Shown one piece after another: positions 27,108-36,299 of a stretch of DNA of 64,000 nucleotides. Origin of the DNA: Cupriavidus agavae (GTDB lineage: Bacteria > Pseudomonadota > Gammaproteobacteria > Burkholderiales > Burkholderiaceae); assembly GCF_004217045.1 (NCBI RefSeq), contig NZ_SGXM01000003.1, positions 372,001-436,000 of the forward strand, written 5' to 3'. Positions within the stretch are counted from its first letter, which is position 1. Each line of letters opens with the position of its first letter. A program made the translations under genes and the position numbers. The notes beneath the pieces are model-generated. The model searched no databases, was not told the origin of the DNA, and was given only the letters and a program-made list of their open reading frames with translations.

Positions 27108-27123
27108 TGGCACGTCCGTTGCA
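27108..27123 (+). promoter_or_regulatory. Sigma54 promoter of dctA
   Basis: TGGCACGTCCGTTGCA matches the -24/-12 consensus TGGCACG-N4-TTGCA at every defined position. It is 99 bp upstream of the dctA ATG, and a DctB-DctD pair follows dctA. Confidence 0.85.
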
Positions 27124-27222
27124 AATCGTTACATCAGACGCGCCGCCATGCCCCCGGGCCAGAGGCGCGCGACGCGGGCACCTGCGAGTGCCCGGCACCG
27201 GTCAAACACACCGAGGACGACA

Positions 27223-28509
27223 ATGACGAGGAAACCCTTCTACAAGATCCTGTACGTGCAGGTTCTGTTTGCGATTGCCGTGGGCATCATGCTGGGCCAT
27301 TTCGCGCCGCAGACCGGCGTGGAGATGAAACCGCTCGGCGATGCCTTCATCAAGCTGATCAAGATGATCATCGGCCCGATCATCTTCTGTACCGTGGTGT
27401 CCGGCATTGCCGGCATGCGCGACATGAAGAAGGTGGGCCGGGTGGGCGGCAAGGCGCTGCTGTACTTCGAGATCGTCTCGACGTTCGCGCTGCTGATCGG
27501 CCTGCTGGCGTCGCACGCGCTCAAGCCGGGCGTGGGCTTCAACATCGACCCGGCCTCGCTCGACACCAAGTCGATCTCGCAATACGTGTCGAAGGCGCAC
27601 GGCCAGAGCACGGTCGAGTTCTTCATGCACATCATTCCGGACACGATCTTCAGCGCGTTCGCCAACGGCGACATCCTGCAGATCCTGCTGGTCTCGCTGT
27701 TCTTCGGCTCGGCGCTGGCCATCGTGGGTGACCGGGCGCGCGTGATCCACGAGATGGTGGACCAGGTCTCGAAGGTGTTCTTCCACATCGTCCACGTGAT
27801 CACCAAGGTGGCCCCGATCGGCGCGTTCGGCGCCATGGCGTTCACCATCGGCAAGTACGGCCTGGGCTCGCTGGTGCCGCTGCTGAAGCTGATCGGCACG
27901 TTCTACTTCACGGCCATCGTGTTCGTGCTGGTGGTGCTGGGCACCGTGGCGCGCTTCACGGGCTTCTCGATCATCCGCTTCGTGGCGTACATCAAGGAAG
28001 AGCTGCTGATCGTGCTGGGCACCAGCTCGTCCGAGGCCGCACTGCCGCACCTGATGGAGAAGATGGAGAAGCTGGGTTGCTCGAAATCCGTGGTGGGCCT
28101 GGTCGTGCCGACCGGCTACTCGTTCAACCTCGACGGCACCAACATCTACATGACCATGGCGGTGATCTTCATCGCCCAGGCCACCAATATCGAGCTGACG
28201 CTGCTGCAGCAACTGACGATCCTGGCCGTGGCGATGGTGACCTCGAAGGGCGCCAGCGGCGTGACCGGCTCGGGCTTCATCACGCTGGCGGCCACGCTGG
28301 CCGTGGTGCCGACGATCCCGGTGGCCGGCATGGTGCTGATCCTCGGTATCGACCGCTTCATGAGCGAGTGCCGCGCGCTGACCAACATCATCGGCAACGG
28401 CGTGGCTACCGTGGTGGTGTCGGCCTGGGAACGCGAACTCGACCGCGCGCGCCTTAACCGCGTGCTGCGGGGCGACGATGACGGTGTCGCGCTCGCCGAC
28501 GCCCGCTGA
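27223..28509 (+). CDS. dctA: C4-dicarboxylate transporter DctA
   Basis: Sodium- or proton-coupled symporter of the DAACS family importing succinate, fumarate and malate across the inner membrane. 428 residues, with eight hydrophobic helices and two re-entrant loops. The family motifs are visible: the [18 protein letters not shown] hairpin tip, [25 protein letters not shown] in TM7, and [19 protein letters not shown] in the second hairpin. GAGGACGACA precedes the ATG; the open frame upstream runs through the leader. It is regulated by a sigma54 promoter and, by position, by the downstream DctB-DctD two-component system. Confidence 0.96.
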   Translation: MTRKPFYKILYVQVLFAIAVGIMLGHFAPQTGVEMKPLGDAFIKLIKMIIGPIIFCTVVSGIAGMRDMKKVGRVGGKALLYFEIVSTFALLIGLLASHALKPGVGFNIDPASLDTKSISQYVSKAHGQSTVEFFMHIIPDTIFSAFANGDILQILLVSLFFGSALAIVGDRARVIHEMVDQVSKVFFHIVHVITKVAPIGAFGAMAFTIGKYGLGSLVPLLKLIGTFYFTAIVFVLVVLGTVARFTGFSIIRFVAYIKEELLIVLGTSSSEAALPHLMEKMEKLGCSKSVVGLVVPTGYSFNLDGTNIYMTMAVIFIAQATNIELTLLQQLTILAVAMVTSKGASGVTGSGFITLAATLAVVPTIPVAGMVLILGIDRFMSECRALTNIIGNGVATVVVSAWERELDRARLNRVLRGDDDGVALADAR

Positions 28510-28627
28510 CGTGACCCCGGCCGGCTCCGGCACGCCCGCCCCGGGCGCCGCCGGCACCGGTCCCCGGCCCGGGGGCAGCGCCTCCGGGCAGCGGGTATCA
28601 TCGGCGCGAGAGCTTTCGCGCGCCCCG

Positions 28628-30631
28628 ATGCCCCATTCCGACGACTTCCTCGCCGTGCACGACCCCGCCGCACCCGGCGCGCTGCCAGCGCCGGGCACCG
28701 GCTCGCGCTGGTGGGGGTTTGCCGTGGCGCTGCTGGCCGGCCTGCTGATCCTGTGTGGGCTGACCTGGCTGCTGTCGGTCCAGCGCGGCATTGCGGCGCT
28801 GCAGCAGTCCACGGCCATGCGGGCCGACCGCTACGCGGCCACGCTCGAATCCACGCTCGACCGCTACGAATTCCTGCCCGCGCTGGTGTCGCTGCACCCC
28901 TCGGTGCGTGCGCTGCTGGCCGCGCCGGAAGACCCCGCCCGCATCGCGGCGGTCAATGACTACCTGGCCGACGTCAACCGCCGCGCGCGGGCCTCGGCCA
29001 CCTACGTGATTGCCGCCAACGGCCTGGCGCTGGCCGCCAGCAACCATGGCGAGCCGGGCAGCTTCGTCGGCACCGACTACCGCTTCCGCCCCTATTTCCA
29101 GCGCGCCATCCACGGCGAGATCGGACGCTTCTACGCCATCGGCATCACCAGCGACGAACCGGGCTACTACATCGCCCAGCCGATCGAGGCGGCCGGCAAG
29201 GTGATCGGCGTCACGGTGGTGAAGCTCAATCTGGAGTGGTTTCCGCGCGCCGGGTCGGGCCGGGGCGAGCCGCTGCTGGTGTCGGACAACCATGGCGTGA
29301 TTTTCCTGTCGTCCATGCCCGGCTGGCAGTACCGCACGCTGCGGCCACTGCCGGAGGCGCTGCAGGCCGAAATCCACAAGACCCGCCAGTACCACGACGT
29401 GGATGTGCGCCCGCTGCCGCTGCAGCCGCTCGATTCGCCGGTCACGCGCTGGCTGGCGCGCGCCACGCTCAACGACGGCGAGCGGCTGGTACGCGTGGCC
29501 GGCAGCGAGCGCGGCAGCGCCGATGTGCCCGACGCCATCGACGACGCCGGCAAACGCTTCGGCCTGTCCGCGGACGGCGCCGACCGCTATCTGGAGATCA
29601 ATCGCTCCGTGGGCCCGGCCGGCTGGAACATGCAGGTCATGGCGCCGCTCGACCCGGTACTGGCCAGCGCGCGCGGCGCCACCATCGGGGCGGCGCTCGC
29701 CTACGCCTGCGTGTGCCTGCTGCTGGTCAACCTGCGCCAGCGCCGCCAGCGGGCGCGCGACATGCAGTACAGCCGCCGCCTGCTCGAAGCCGCCTACGAC
29801 GAACTGGAGCGGCGCGTCGAGGCGCGCACCGCCGACCTGATGGCGATCAACGAACAACTGGAAGGCGAGGTGGCCGAGCGCACGCGCGCCGAGAGCGAGC
29901 TGCGCGCGACGCAGGACGAACTCGTGCAGGCCAGCAAGCTCGCCGCGCTGGGCCAGATGGCGGCCGGCATCACCCACGAACTGAACCAGCCGCTGGCGGC
30001 GCTGCGCACGTTCTCGGACAACACGCGCGTGCTGCTCGAACGCGGCAACCTCGACGCCGCCACCGGCAACCTGTCCGCCATCGCCGATCTGACCGAGCGC
30101 ATGGGCAAGATCACGGGCCAGCTCAAGCTGTTCGCCGGCAAGGCGCGCCAGCGCCGTAACGCGGTGCCGGTGCAGAAGGCGCTCGACCACGTGCTGCAGC
30201 TGATCGCCCCGCGGCTCGGCACCGCCACGCTGGCCGTGCATGGCATGGAACACCATCCGGAACTCGGCGTCTGGGCCGATGAACTGAAGCTGGAACAGGT
30301 GCTGCTGAACCTGATCGGCAACGCGCTGGACGCCATCGCCGCCGAGGGCCGGGGCGAGGGCCATGTGGAGGTGATTGTCACGCTGGCCGACGAGCGCGTG
30401 CGCATCGCCGTGCGCGACAACGGCCCCGGCATCGCCCCGGAGGCCCTGCCACGCCTGTTCGAGCCGTTCTTCACGACCAAGGAGATCGGCCAGGGGCTGG
30501 GCCTCGGGCTGGCCATCTCGTCGTCGATCGTGCGCGAGTTCGACGGGCAGTTGACCGCCGGCAACATGCCCGGGGGCGGCGCCGAATTCGTGGTGACGCT
30601 GCGGCGGGCGCGGCAGCCCGTGGCGGCGTGA
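28628..30631 (+). CDS. dctB: C4-dicarboxylate sensor histidine kinase DctB
   Basis: Inner-membrane sensor kinase of about 667 residues. A transmembrane helix at about 25-48 and another near 345-365 flank a large periplasmic double-Cache/PDC sensor (YEFLPALVSLHP, GLALAASNHGEPGSFVGTDYRFRPYFQRA), which binds dicarboxylates in DctB. A coiled coil (LEAAYDELERRVEARTADL) leads to the HisKA helix LAALGQMAAGITHELNQPL with the phosphorylated His. The HATPase boxes are NLIGNALDAI, DNGPGI and GLGLGLAISSSIV. An ATG at 28478, overlapping dctA, is also open, but the intervening 50 residues are Pro/Ala-rich and unlike the family. It overlaps or abuts dctD. Confidence 0.9.
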   Translation: MPHSDDFLAVHDPAAPGALPAPGTGSRWWGFAVALLAGLLILCGLTWLLSVQRGIAALQQSTAMRADRYAATLESTLDRYEFLPALVSLHPSVRALLAAPEDPARIAAVNDYLADVNRRARASATYVIAANGLALAASNHGEPGSFVGTDYRFRPYFQRAIHGEIGRFYAIGITSDEPGYYIAQPIEAAGKVIGVTVVKLNLEWFPRAGSGRGEPLLVSDNHGVIFLSSMPGWQYRTLRPLPEALQAEIHKTRQYHDVDVRPLPLQPLDSPVTRWLARATLNDGERLVRVAGSERGSADVPDAIDDAGKRFGLSADGADRYLEINRSVGPAGWNMQVMAPLDPVLASARGATIGAALAYACVCLLLVNLRQRRQRARDMQYSRRLLEAAYDELERRVEARTADLMAINEQLEGEVAERTRAESELRATQDELVQASKLAALGQMAAGITHELNQPLAALRTFSDNTRVLLERGNLDAATGNLSAIADLTERMGKITGQLKLFAGKARQRRNAVPVQKALDHVLQLIAPRLGTATLAVHGMEHHPELGVWADELKLEQVLLNLIGNALDAIAAEGRGEGHVEVIVTLADERVRIAVRDNGPGIAPEALPRLFEPFFTTKEIGQGLGLGLAISSSIVREFDGQLTAGNMPGGGAEFVVTLRRARQPVAA

Positions 30632-30657
30632 GCCGCGCAGGACCAAGGAACAAGGAC

Positions 30658-31989
30658 ATGATTGCGATGCAAGACGGACTGCGCGTGCTGTTTGTCGAGG
30701 ACGAGCCGCTGGTGCGCCAGGCCACCGCCCAGAGCCTGGAGCTGGCCGGCTTCGCGGTGCTGGCACTGCCCTCGGCCGAGGCGGCGATGCCGCACCTCGA
30801 CGCCGATTTCCCCGGCGTGCTCGTGACCGATGTGCGCCTCGGAGGGGCCTCGGGGCTGGACCTGCTGCAGCACTGCCGCAACGTGGCGCCCGGCGTGCCC
30901 GTGATCCTCGTCACCGGACATGGCGATATTACGATGGCGGTGCAGGCGATGCGCGAGGGCGCCTACGATTTCATCGAGAAGCCGTTCGGTGCGGACCGGC
31001 TGACCGAGACGGTACGCCGCGCGCTGGAGCGGCGCGCGCTCGAACTGGAGAACCTGGCGCTGCGCCGCGAGCTGGCGGGGCAGGCGGCGGGCACGCGCAT
31101 CATCGGCCGCTCCCCGGCCATGGCACAGGTGCGCGACCTGATCGCCAACGTGGCGGCCACCGACGTGCCGGTGATGATCAACGGCGAGACCGGTACCGGC
31201 AAGGAACTGGCCGCGCGCAGCCTGCACGCATTGTCGACGCGGCGCGACGCCCCGTTCATTGCGCTGAACTGCGGCGCGGTGCCCGAGGCGATCTTCGAAT
31301 CGGAAATGTTCGGCCACGAGGCGGGCGCGTTCACGGGCGCCGGCAAGCGCCGGGTTGGCAAGCTGGAACACGCCTCGGGCGGCACGCTGTTCCTCGACGA
31401 GATCGAGAGCATGCCGCTGGCGCTGCAGGTCAAGCTGCTGCGCGTGCTGCAGGAGGGCACGCTGGAACGGCTGGGCTCCAACACGTCCGTGCCGATCGAC
31501 GTGCGCATCGTGGCCGCCGCCAAGGGCGACATGGAGGCGCTGGTGGCGCAGGGCGCGTTCCGGCAGGATTTGCTGTACCGGCTCAACGTGGTGACGATTC
31601 CGCTGCCGCCGCTACGCGAGCGCCGCGAAGACATCGTGCCGCTGTTCGAGCATTTCACGCTGGTGTCCGCCGTGCGCTACGCGCGGCCCGCCCCGATCCT
31701 CTCCGAGACGCAGCGCCAGCAGCTGATGCAGCGGCCCTGGCCCGGCAACGTGCGCGAACTCCGCAACGCCGCCGACCGCTTCGTGCTCGGCGTGCCCGAG
31801 GGTGGGGCGGCGGCAAAAGCGGAAGCCGCCGACGAAACCACGCCGCTGCGCGAACGCATGGAGCGCTACGAGCGCGCGGTCATCGCCGACACGCTGGCGC
31901 GCACCGGCGGCGCGGTGAGCCAGGCGGCGGACCTGCTGCATGTTGGCAAGGCGACGCTGTACGACAAGATCAAGCGGTACGGGCTTTGA
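30658..31989 (+). CDS. dctD: Sigma54-dependent response regulator DctD
   Basis: Enhancer-binding activator of 443 residues. The receiver domain (about 1-120) has FVEDE, the phospho-acceptor in VTDVRLGGASGL and Lys in IEKPFG. The AAA+ domain (about 140-375) has Walker A GETGTGKE, the sigma54-contacting GAFTGA loop and FLDEIE. A Fis-type HTH ends the protein (GAVSQAADLLHVGKATLYDKIKRYGL). The ATG at 30658 follows AAGGA; a GTG at 30628 overlapping the dctB stop is possible. It is expected to bind the sites upstream of dctA. Confidence 0.94.
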   Translation: MIAMQDGLRVLFVEDEPLVRQATAQSLELAGFAVLALPSAEAAMPHLDADFPGVLVTDVRLGGASGLDLLQHCRNVAPGVPVILVTGHGDITMAVQAMREGAYDFIEKPFGADRLTETVRRALERRALELENLALRRELAGQAAGTRIIGRSPAMAQVRDLIANVAATDVPVMINGETGTGKELAARSLHALSTRRDAPFIALNCGAVPEAIFESEMFGHEAGAFTGAGKRRVGKLEHASGGTLFLDEIESMPLALQVKLLRVLQEGTLERLGSNTSVPIDVRIVAAAKGDMEALVAQGAFRQDLLYRLNVVTIPLPPLRERREDIVPLFEHFTLVSAVRYARPAPILSETQRQQLMQRPWPGNVRELRNAADRFVLGVPEGGAAAKAEAADETTPLRERMERYERAVIADTLARTGGAVSQAADLLHVGKATLYDKIKRYGL

Positions 31990-31997
31990 GGTGTCTG

Positions 31998-32027
31998 CTC
32001 CCCTCTCGCGCAAGCGGGAGAGGGGAG
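31998..32027 (+). repeat. Dispersed CTCTCCCGC hairpin, copy 3
   Basis: 14-bp arms (31998-32011 and 32014-32027) with a single mismatch and a 2-nt loop, starting 8 bp after the dctD stop. It is followed by AAAACCGGCAGG, also present after copy 1. It lies between convergent dctD and the helicase gene. Confidence 0.72.
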
Positions 32028-32047
32028 AAAACCGGCAGGGAGCGAAA

Positions 32048-34144
32048 CTACTTCCACATCCCCCGCATCCGTCCGGCCAGGTCCACCTGCGCCAGCGCGG
32101 GCCGGGCCGGCGCGTCGCCCGGCATTGGCGGCGGCGGCCAGGACCGGCTGTAGAAATTCGGCATCAGCCGGTTCGGCAGGAAGCGTGTGCGCGACGCGTA
32201 CACGTGGCGGTCGCCGAAGCCCACCTGGTTGTGCACGTAGAAGCGCTGCGGGACGATCACGTCGAGGTGGTCGCGTGCGCGGGTCATCGCCACGTACAGC
32301 AGCCGGCGCTCCTCCTCGATCTCCTCGGTCGTGCCGGTGGCGAGGTCCGAAGGCAGGCAGCCGTCCACCGCGTTGAGCACATACACCGCCTTCCACTCCT
32401 GGCCCTTGGCCGAATGGATCGTCGACAGGATCAGGTAGTCTTCGTCGCGTGACGGCACGCCCGATTCGTCGCTCGACGCGCTCGGCGGGTCCAGCGTCAG
32501 CTCGGTCAGGAAGCGCTCGCGCGACCCATAGGTGGCGGCAATGCGTTCGATCTGCTGCAGGTCGGCCTGCCGCGCGGGCGCGTCGTCGTGCATCCGCTCC
32601 AGATGCGGCACGTACCACGCCACCACCTGCTCGAATTCCGACGGCCACGGCGAGGCGGGCGCCATCAGCGTGCGCGCCAGCGTCAGCAGGTCAGCCCAGG
32701 CCGGCGCGGCGGCCGGCGGCGGCTCGAAGGCTTCGAGCGCCACCAGCGGCTCGGTGGCCGCTTCCAGCCCTTCGAGCACGCGCGCAGCGGTCTTCGGCCC
32801 CACGCCGGGCAGCAGTTGCAGCGTGCGGAAGCCGGCCATGCGGTCGCGCGGATTCTCCAGCCAGCGCACCACGGCCATCACATCCTTGACGTGCGTGGAT
32901 TCCAGAAACTTCAGTCCGCCGAACTTCACGAACGGGATGTTGCGCCGGGCCAGTTCGATCTCGACCTGGGCGCTGTGATCGGCCGCGCGGAACAGCACGG
33001 CCTGGTGCATCAGCGCCAGCCCCGATTCGCGCCGCGCCAGGACCTGCTCGACCACGAAGCGCGCCTGGTCGGCCTCGTCATTGACCACCACCACGCCGGG
33101 CTTCTCCGCCGATTCGCGCACCGACCACAGGTCCTTGGTGAACCGCTCGGCGGCCAGCCCGATCACCGCATTGGCCGCCTGCAGGATCGGCTGCGTCGAG
33201 CGGTAGTTCTGCGACAGCGTGACCTGCTCGGCCGCCGGCGCGAACTGCGTCGGGAAGTCCAGGATGTTGCGCACCGTGGCGCCCCGGAACGCGTAGATCG
33301 ACTGGGCATCGTCGCCCACCACGGTCAGCCCGCGCCCGTGCGGTTTGAGCGCCAGCAGCACCGACGCCTGCAGCGCGTTGGTGTCCTGGTATTCGTCCAC
33401 CAGCACGTGGTCGAAGCGCGCCCCCATGTCCTGCGCGATGCTCGGCTCGGTCAGCGCCTGCGCCCAGTAGAGCAGCAGGTCGTCGTAGTCGAGCACCTGC
33501 TGCTTCTGCTTGGCCTCGACATAGCCGGCGAACAGCGTCCGGAGCGCGTCGGCCCACATCGCATAGCGCGGAAATTGTGTTTTCAACACCACTTCCAGCG
33601 GCAACTGGGTGTTCACCACGCGCGAGTAGATCGCCAGGCAGGTTTCCTTGCGCGGAAAGCGCGAGGTCTGCTCGGACATGCCGAGATCGTGCCGGACCAC
33701 GTGCATCAGGTCGGCCGAGTCGCCCCGGTCGCTGATCGTGAAGGTGGGCGCCAGCCCCAGAGTCTCGGCATATTCGCGCAGCAGCCGCGCCCCGATGGCG
33801 TGGAACGTGCCCGACCATTGCAGCGCCGCCCGCCCGGCGCCTGACTGGATGCCCAGCGCCTGATCGACGATCCGCTCGACACGCCGCCCCATCTCGGCAG
33901 CCGCGCGGCGCGAGAACGTCAGCAGCAGGATGCGGCGCGGATCGGCCCCAGCCACCACCAGGTGCGCCACCCGATGCGCCAGCGTATTGGTCTTGCCCGA
34001 CCCCGCCCCGGCAATGATCAGCAACGGCGCATCGCCCGCGTATTCCACGGCGGCACGCTGCTCGGGATTCAGGCGGGCAAGATAGGCAGGGCCATCCGCT
34101 GCCGGATCGGCAACGTCGGCATCGGGGGCAAGATCCGGCAACAC
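32048..34144 (-). CDS. UvrD/Rep-type superfamily I DNA helicase
   Basis: ATP-dependent 3'-5' DNA helicase of about 698 residues. SF1 motifs in order: LNPEQRAAVEYAG (Q), AGAGSGKTNTLAHRV (I), TFSRRAAAEM (Ia), VDEYQDTN (II), GDDAQSIYAFRGA (III), LSQNYRS (IV), STIHSAKGQEW (V) and EERRLLYVAMTRARDHL (VI). It has a shorter C-terminus than E. coli UvrD. No ATG lies before the conserved Q motif. I chose the GTG at 34144, about 38 nt downstream of the LexA box, over the long ATG frame that would cross the box; a TTG at 34141 is next in frame. It is probably an SOS-induced repair helicase. Confidence 0.9.
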   Translation of the reverse strand: MLPDLAPDADVADPAADGPAYLARLNPEQRAAVEYAGDAPLLIIAGAGSGKTNTLAHRVAHLVVAGADPRRILLLTFSRRAAAEMGRRVERIVDQALGIQSGAGRAALQWSGTFHAIGARLLREYAETLGLAPTFTISDRGDSADLMHVVRHDLGMSEQTSRFPRKETCLAIYSRVVNTQLPLEVVLKTQFPRYAMWADALRTLFAGYVEAKQKQQVLDYDDLLLYWAQALTEPSIAQDMGARFDHVLVDEYQDTNALQASVLLALKPHGRGLTVVGDDAQSIYAFRGATVRNILDFPTQFAPAAEQVTLSQNYRSTQPILQAANAVIGLAAERFTKDLWSVRESAEKPGVVVVNDEADQARFVVEQVLARRESGLALMHQAVLFRAADHSAQVEIELARRNIPFVKFGGLKFLESTHVKDVMAVVRWLENPRDRMAGFRTLQLLPGVGPKTAARVLEGLEAATEPLVALEAFEPPPAAAPAWADLLTLARTLMAPASPWPSEFEQVVAWYVPHLERMHDDAPARQADLQQIERIAATYGSRERFLTELTLDPPSASSDESGVPSRDEDYLILSTIHSAKGQEWKAVYVLNAVDGCLPSDLATGTTEEIEEERRLLYVAMTRARDHLDVIVPQRFYVHNQVGFGDRHVYASRTRFLPNRLMPNFYSRSWPPPPMPGDAPARPALAQVDLAGRMRGMWK

Positions 34145-34181
34145 GGCGGCGAGGGAGAAATTAGGAAAAATCTGGCGCTCA

Positions 34182-34197
34182 CTGTATATCCATACAG
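34182..34197. promoter_or_regulatory. LexA (SOS) box of the helicase gene
   Basis: CTGTATATCCATACAG fits the CTGT-N8-ACAG LexA consensus used by beta- and gamma-proteobacteria. On the minus strand the box overlaps a -10-like TATACA with TTGCCA 16 bp upstream, so LexA would occlude the helicase promoter. Confidence 0.8.
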
Positions 34198-34241
34198 CTT
34201 GGGATGGCAAGGCGATTGAAGGCGGAGCCTGCCACGTGTGG

Positions 34242-34442
34242 CTACAAGGTGGCTTTTGGGTCGCTGACGGTGGACGTTTCGGCGACGCTTCTTGCAGCCG
34301 TCGCCCAACGCCTGATGCGAGCCCGCAACCGGCCCCGGGCGGCGATGTCGATCGGCATGTCATCCACGCGTGCCAGGGCTTGGTCCGCATCGACGAATCC
34401 ATGCCGCAGCAAGGCCACGTTGAAGATGCCCGTTTTATCCAC
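34242..34442 (-). CDS. Hypothetical small ORF after tlpA-like gene
   Basis: GTG-started frame of 66 codons beginning 17 bp after the tlpA-like stop on the same strand. The product contains ALARVDDMPIDIAARGRLRARIR, a plausible amphipathic helix, but I recognise no family and see no clear ribosome binding site. The 34198-34459 interval otherwise holds only the helicase promoter. It may be a decayed gene remnant or simply noncoding. Confidence 0.25.
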   Translation of the reverse strand: MDKTGIFNVALLRHGFVDADQALARVDDMPIDIAARGRLRARIRRWATAARSVAETSTVSDPKATL

Positions 34443-34459
34443 TCAACTGCAGCGCGGTA

Positions 34460-34990
34460 TCACGCTGCCCCCAACGCCCCATCCAGCAGTTTGTGCAGCG
34501 CATCCCACTCGGGTTCGCCCACGTAGCGCTTGAGGATCTTGCCGTTCTTGTCGACCACGAACGTGGTGGGCGTCAGTTGGACGTCGCCGAAGGCCTTGGC
34601 GGCGGAGCCGTCGGAGTCCATGGCGACCTTGAAGGGCAGTTCGCGGGTCTTGGCGTAGTTGGCGACGTACATCGGCGGGTCGTAGTTCATCGCAACTGCA
34701 ACAAAATCGAGACCTTTGTCCTTGAATTGCTTGTAGGTGTCGATCATCTGCGGCATTTCCTTGACGCAGGTGACGCAACTGGTCGCCCAGAAATTGACCA
34801 GGTAGACCTTGCCCTTGAGGTCGCCGGTGGTGACTTTCTGACCGGACAGCAGCGTGAACGTGGCGTCGGGGACGGAACTGGCCGGGGTCAGGGCGCGGTA
34901 GCCGAAGAATCCGAGCAGCGCGACGATGACGACGGCAACGGCCAGGGGCCAGCGTTTGCGCGGGGAAGTGGCGGGTGTCGTGGTGGACAT
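34460..34990 (-). CDS. TlpA/ResA-like thiol-disulfide oxidoreductase
   Basis: Membrane-anchored periplasmic thioredoxin of 176 residues. One N-terminal helix (about 15-34) is followed by the thioredoxin fold, active site WATSCVTC, and the cis-proline loop LTPTTFVVD. Such proteins reduce disulfides, often in cytochrome c or oxidase maturation. The central insert AVAMNYDPPMYVANYAKT is typical for the TlpA group. A second thioredoxin-fold protein is encoded 89 bp upstream on the same strand, so they may share a redox pathway. Confidence 0.9.
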   Translation of the reverse strand: MSTTTPATSPRKRWPLAVAVVIVALLGFFGYRALTPASSVPDATFTLLSGQKVTTGDLKGKVYLVNFWATSCVTCVKEMPQMIDTYKQFKDKGLDFVAVAMNYDPPMYVANYAKTRELPFKVAMDSDGSAAKAFGDVQLTPTTFVVDKNGKILKRYVGEPEWDALHKLLDGALGAA

Positions 34991-35079
34991 GGGTACGGCC
35001 TTGGTAAGTGGGGACGGCTGCGGACAGCGGCCATTCTACCGCCGCGCGCCGATGGAGGTGTCCGGCAGGCCGGCGCCGC

Positions 35080-35571
35080 CTAGCGGGCCGCCGAGCGGCC
35101 TGCCATCCGGGCGCGCGCCTCGTCGAGCGCCTGTTCCAGATACGCTCCGTAGAAATCGGCCTGCATGCCACGCAGCGGGCCGGTCAGGTTGCGGCCCTGC
35201 CGGTCGAGAAACAGGACGGTCGGCGCCAGCGTGATGCCGCGTGCCTGCGCCCACTGCTTGCCCGTGGTCATCGTGCCGTCCGCGTCGCGGATCGGCGACT
35301 CGGCGGTCATGTCGATTTCGCGTGCGGTGATTTCGCCGGCGGCCAGTTGGGGGCCGAGGTAGTTGCGGCGCACGGCCTCGCAGTAGGTGCAGCCGGGCAG
35401 GGTCACCAGCACCACCAGCGGCTCGCCATGCCGTGCCGCGGCGGCGGTCTGCGCGGGGATGTCGGTCACGGGCGGCAGGTGCGCCGCCGCCGAGGCCACG
35501 CCGATGCCGCCAGCCAGCAGCCCGGCGCAGAACAGCGATCGGAAGGTGCGAAACAGGGGGCGAACTGGCAT
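35080..35571 (-). CDS. Periplasmic thioredoxin-fold protein with CTYC motif
   Basis: Secreted protein of 163 residues: signal peptide about 1-31 (SLFCAGLLAGGIGVASAAA), then LVVLVTLPGCTYCEAVRRNYL with a CxxC redox site, and ITLAPTVLFLDRQG carrying the cis-Pro. It resembles the thioredoxin-like SoxW/DUF953-type proteins. The ATG at 35571 is used because the frame upstream runs into the divergent lipoprotein gene. Probably in one unit with the TlpA-like gene. Confidence 0.82.
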   Translation of the reverse strand: MPVRPLFRTFRSLFCAGLLAGGIGVASAAAHLPPVTDIPAQTAAAARHGEPLVVLVTLPGCTYCEAVRRNYLGPQLAAGEITAREIDMTAESPIRDADGTMTTGKQWAQARGITLAPTVLFLDRQGRNLTGPLRGMQADFYGAYLEQALDEARARMAGRSAAR

Positions 35572-35671
35572 GTCTGGCCTCACGAAATGCGATGCCGGCG
35601 GCGGTTGGGGGTGCGTGGCCGCGCGGCTTCCCCGATAATAGCGGCTTGCGCCCGAATGCGCCGCTCCCCAT

Positions 35672-36268
35672 ATGCCCGCCCCCGCCCCCCTCCGCCCTGG
35701 CAAGTCCGCCCTGCTGTTGTCCGCCGTGCTCTGGCTCGCGCTGGCGCTATCGGGTTGTTCGCCGCGCTACGACTGGCGCACGATCGTGTCGAGTGACGGC
35801 AAGTACGCTGCGCTGTATCCGGCCAAGCCGACCAACGCCGCCCGCGAGGTGTCGATTGCCGGCCGCAAGCTGCCAATGACGATGGAAGCCGCCAATATCG
35901 ACGGGACGCTGTTCGCGGTGGGCGTGGTGACCCTGCCGGGCGACGATCCGGCGCTGCGGCGCGATGCGCTGGCCTCGATGCAGGCCGGCCTCGTGGCGAA
36001 TCTCGGCGCCCATCCCGACACCCCGGCCCAGGCGCGGCCCGTGACGGTGATGTCCGCCACCCAGCCGCCGGTGCCGCTGGACGGCGTGGAGGTGTCGGTG
36101 GCAGGCGTCTCGCCGCAAGACAAGTCGCCGCGCCGGCTCACCGCCCGGCTGGTGGCGTCGGGCGTGCATGTCTACCAGGCAGTCGTGCTCGAAGCCGGCG
36201 ACGCTGCCCGCGACACGCGTCAGGCCGAGCAGGTCGAGCAGTTCCTCACGGGGTTCCACCCGTTCTGA
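35672..36268 (+). CDS. Putative lipoprotein of unknown function
   Basis: 198 residues. The signal peptide has lipobox LSGC with Cys29 as the probable lipidated residue, followed by a soluble domain (YDWRTIVSSDGKYAALYPAKPTNAAREV; VHVYQAVVLEAGDAARDTRQAEQVEQFLTGFHPF). The DGKYAALYPAKP start and FLTGFHPF end recall small periplasmic proteins of Burkholderiales without known activity. It is divergent from the thioredoxin pair and 31 bp before the LysE-type exporter. Confidence 0.75.
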   Translation: MPAPAPLRPGKSALLLSAVLWLALALSGCSPRYDWRTIVSSDGKYAALYPAKPTNAAREVSIAGRKLPMTMEAANIDGTLFAVGVVTLPGDDPALRRDALASMQAGLVANLGAHPDTPAQARPVTVMSATQPPVPLDGVEVSVAGVSPQDKSPRRLTARLVASGVHVYQAVVLEAGDAARDTRQAEQVEQFLTGFHPF

Positions 36269-36299
36269 ATTCCGTTCCTTCTATATCAGGGAGAGTTGT

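Noticed and set aside
28478..28627. Longer dctB start overlapping dctA
   Set aside because: The added 50 residues are Pro/Ala/Gly-rich and not family-like; kept only as an alternative.
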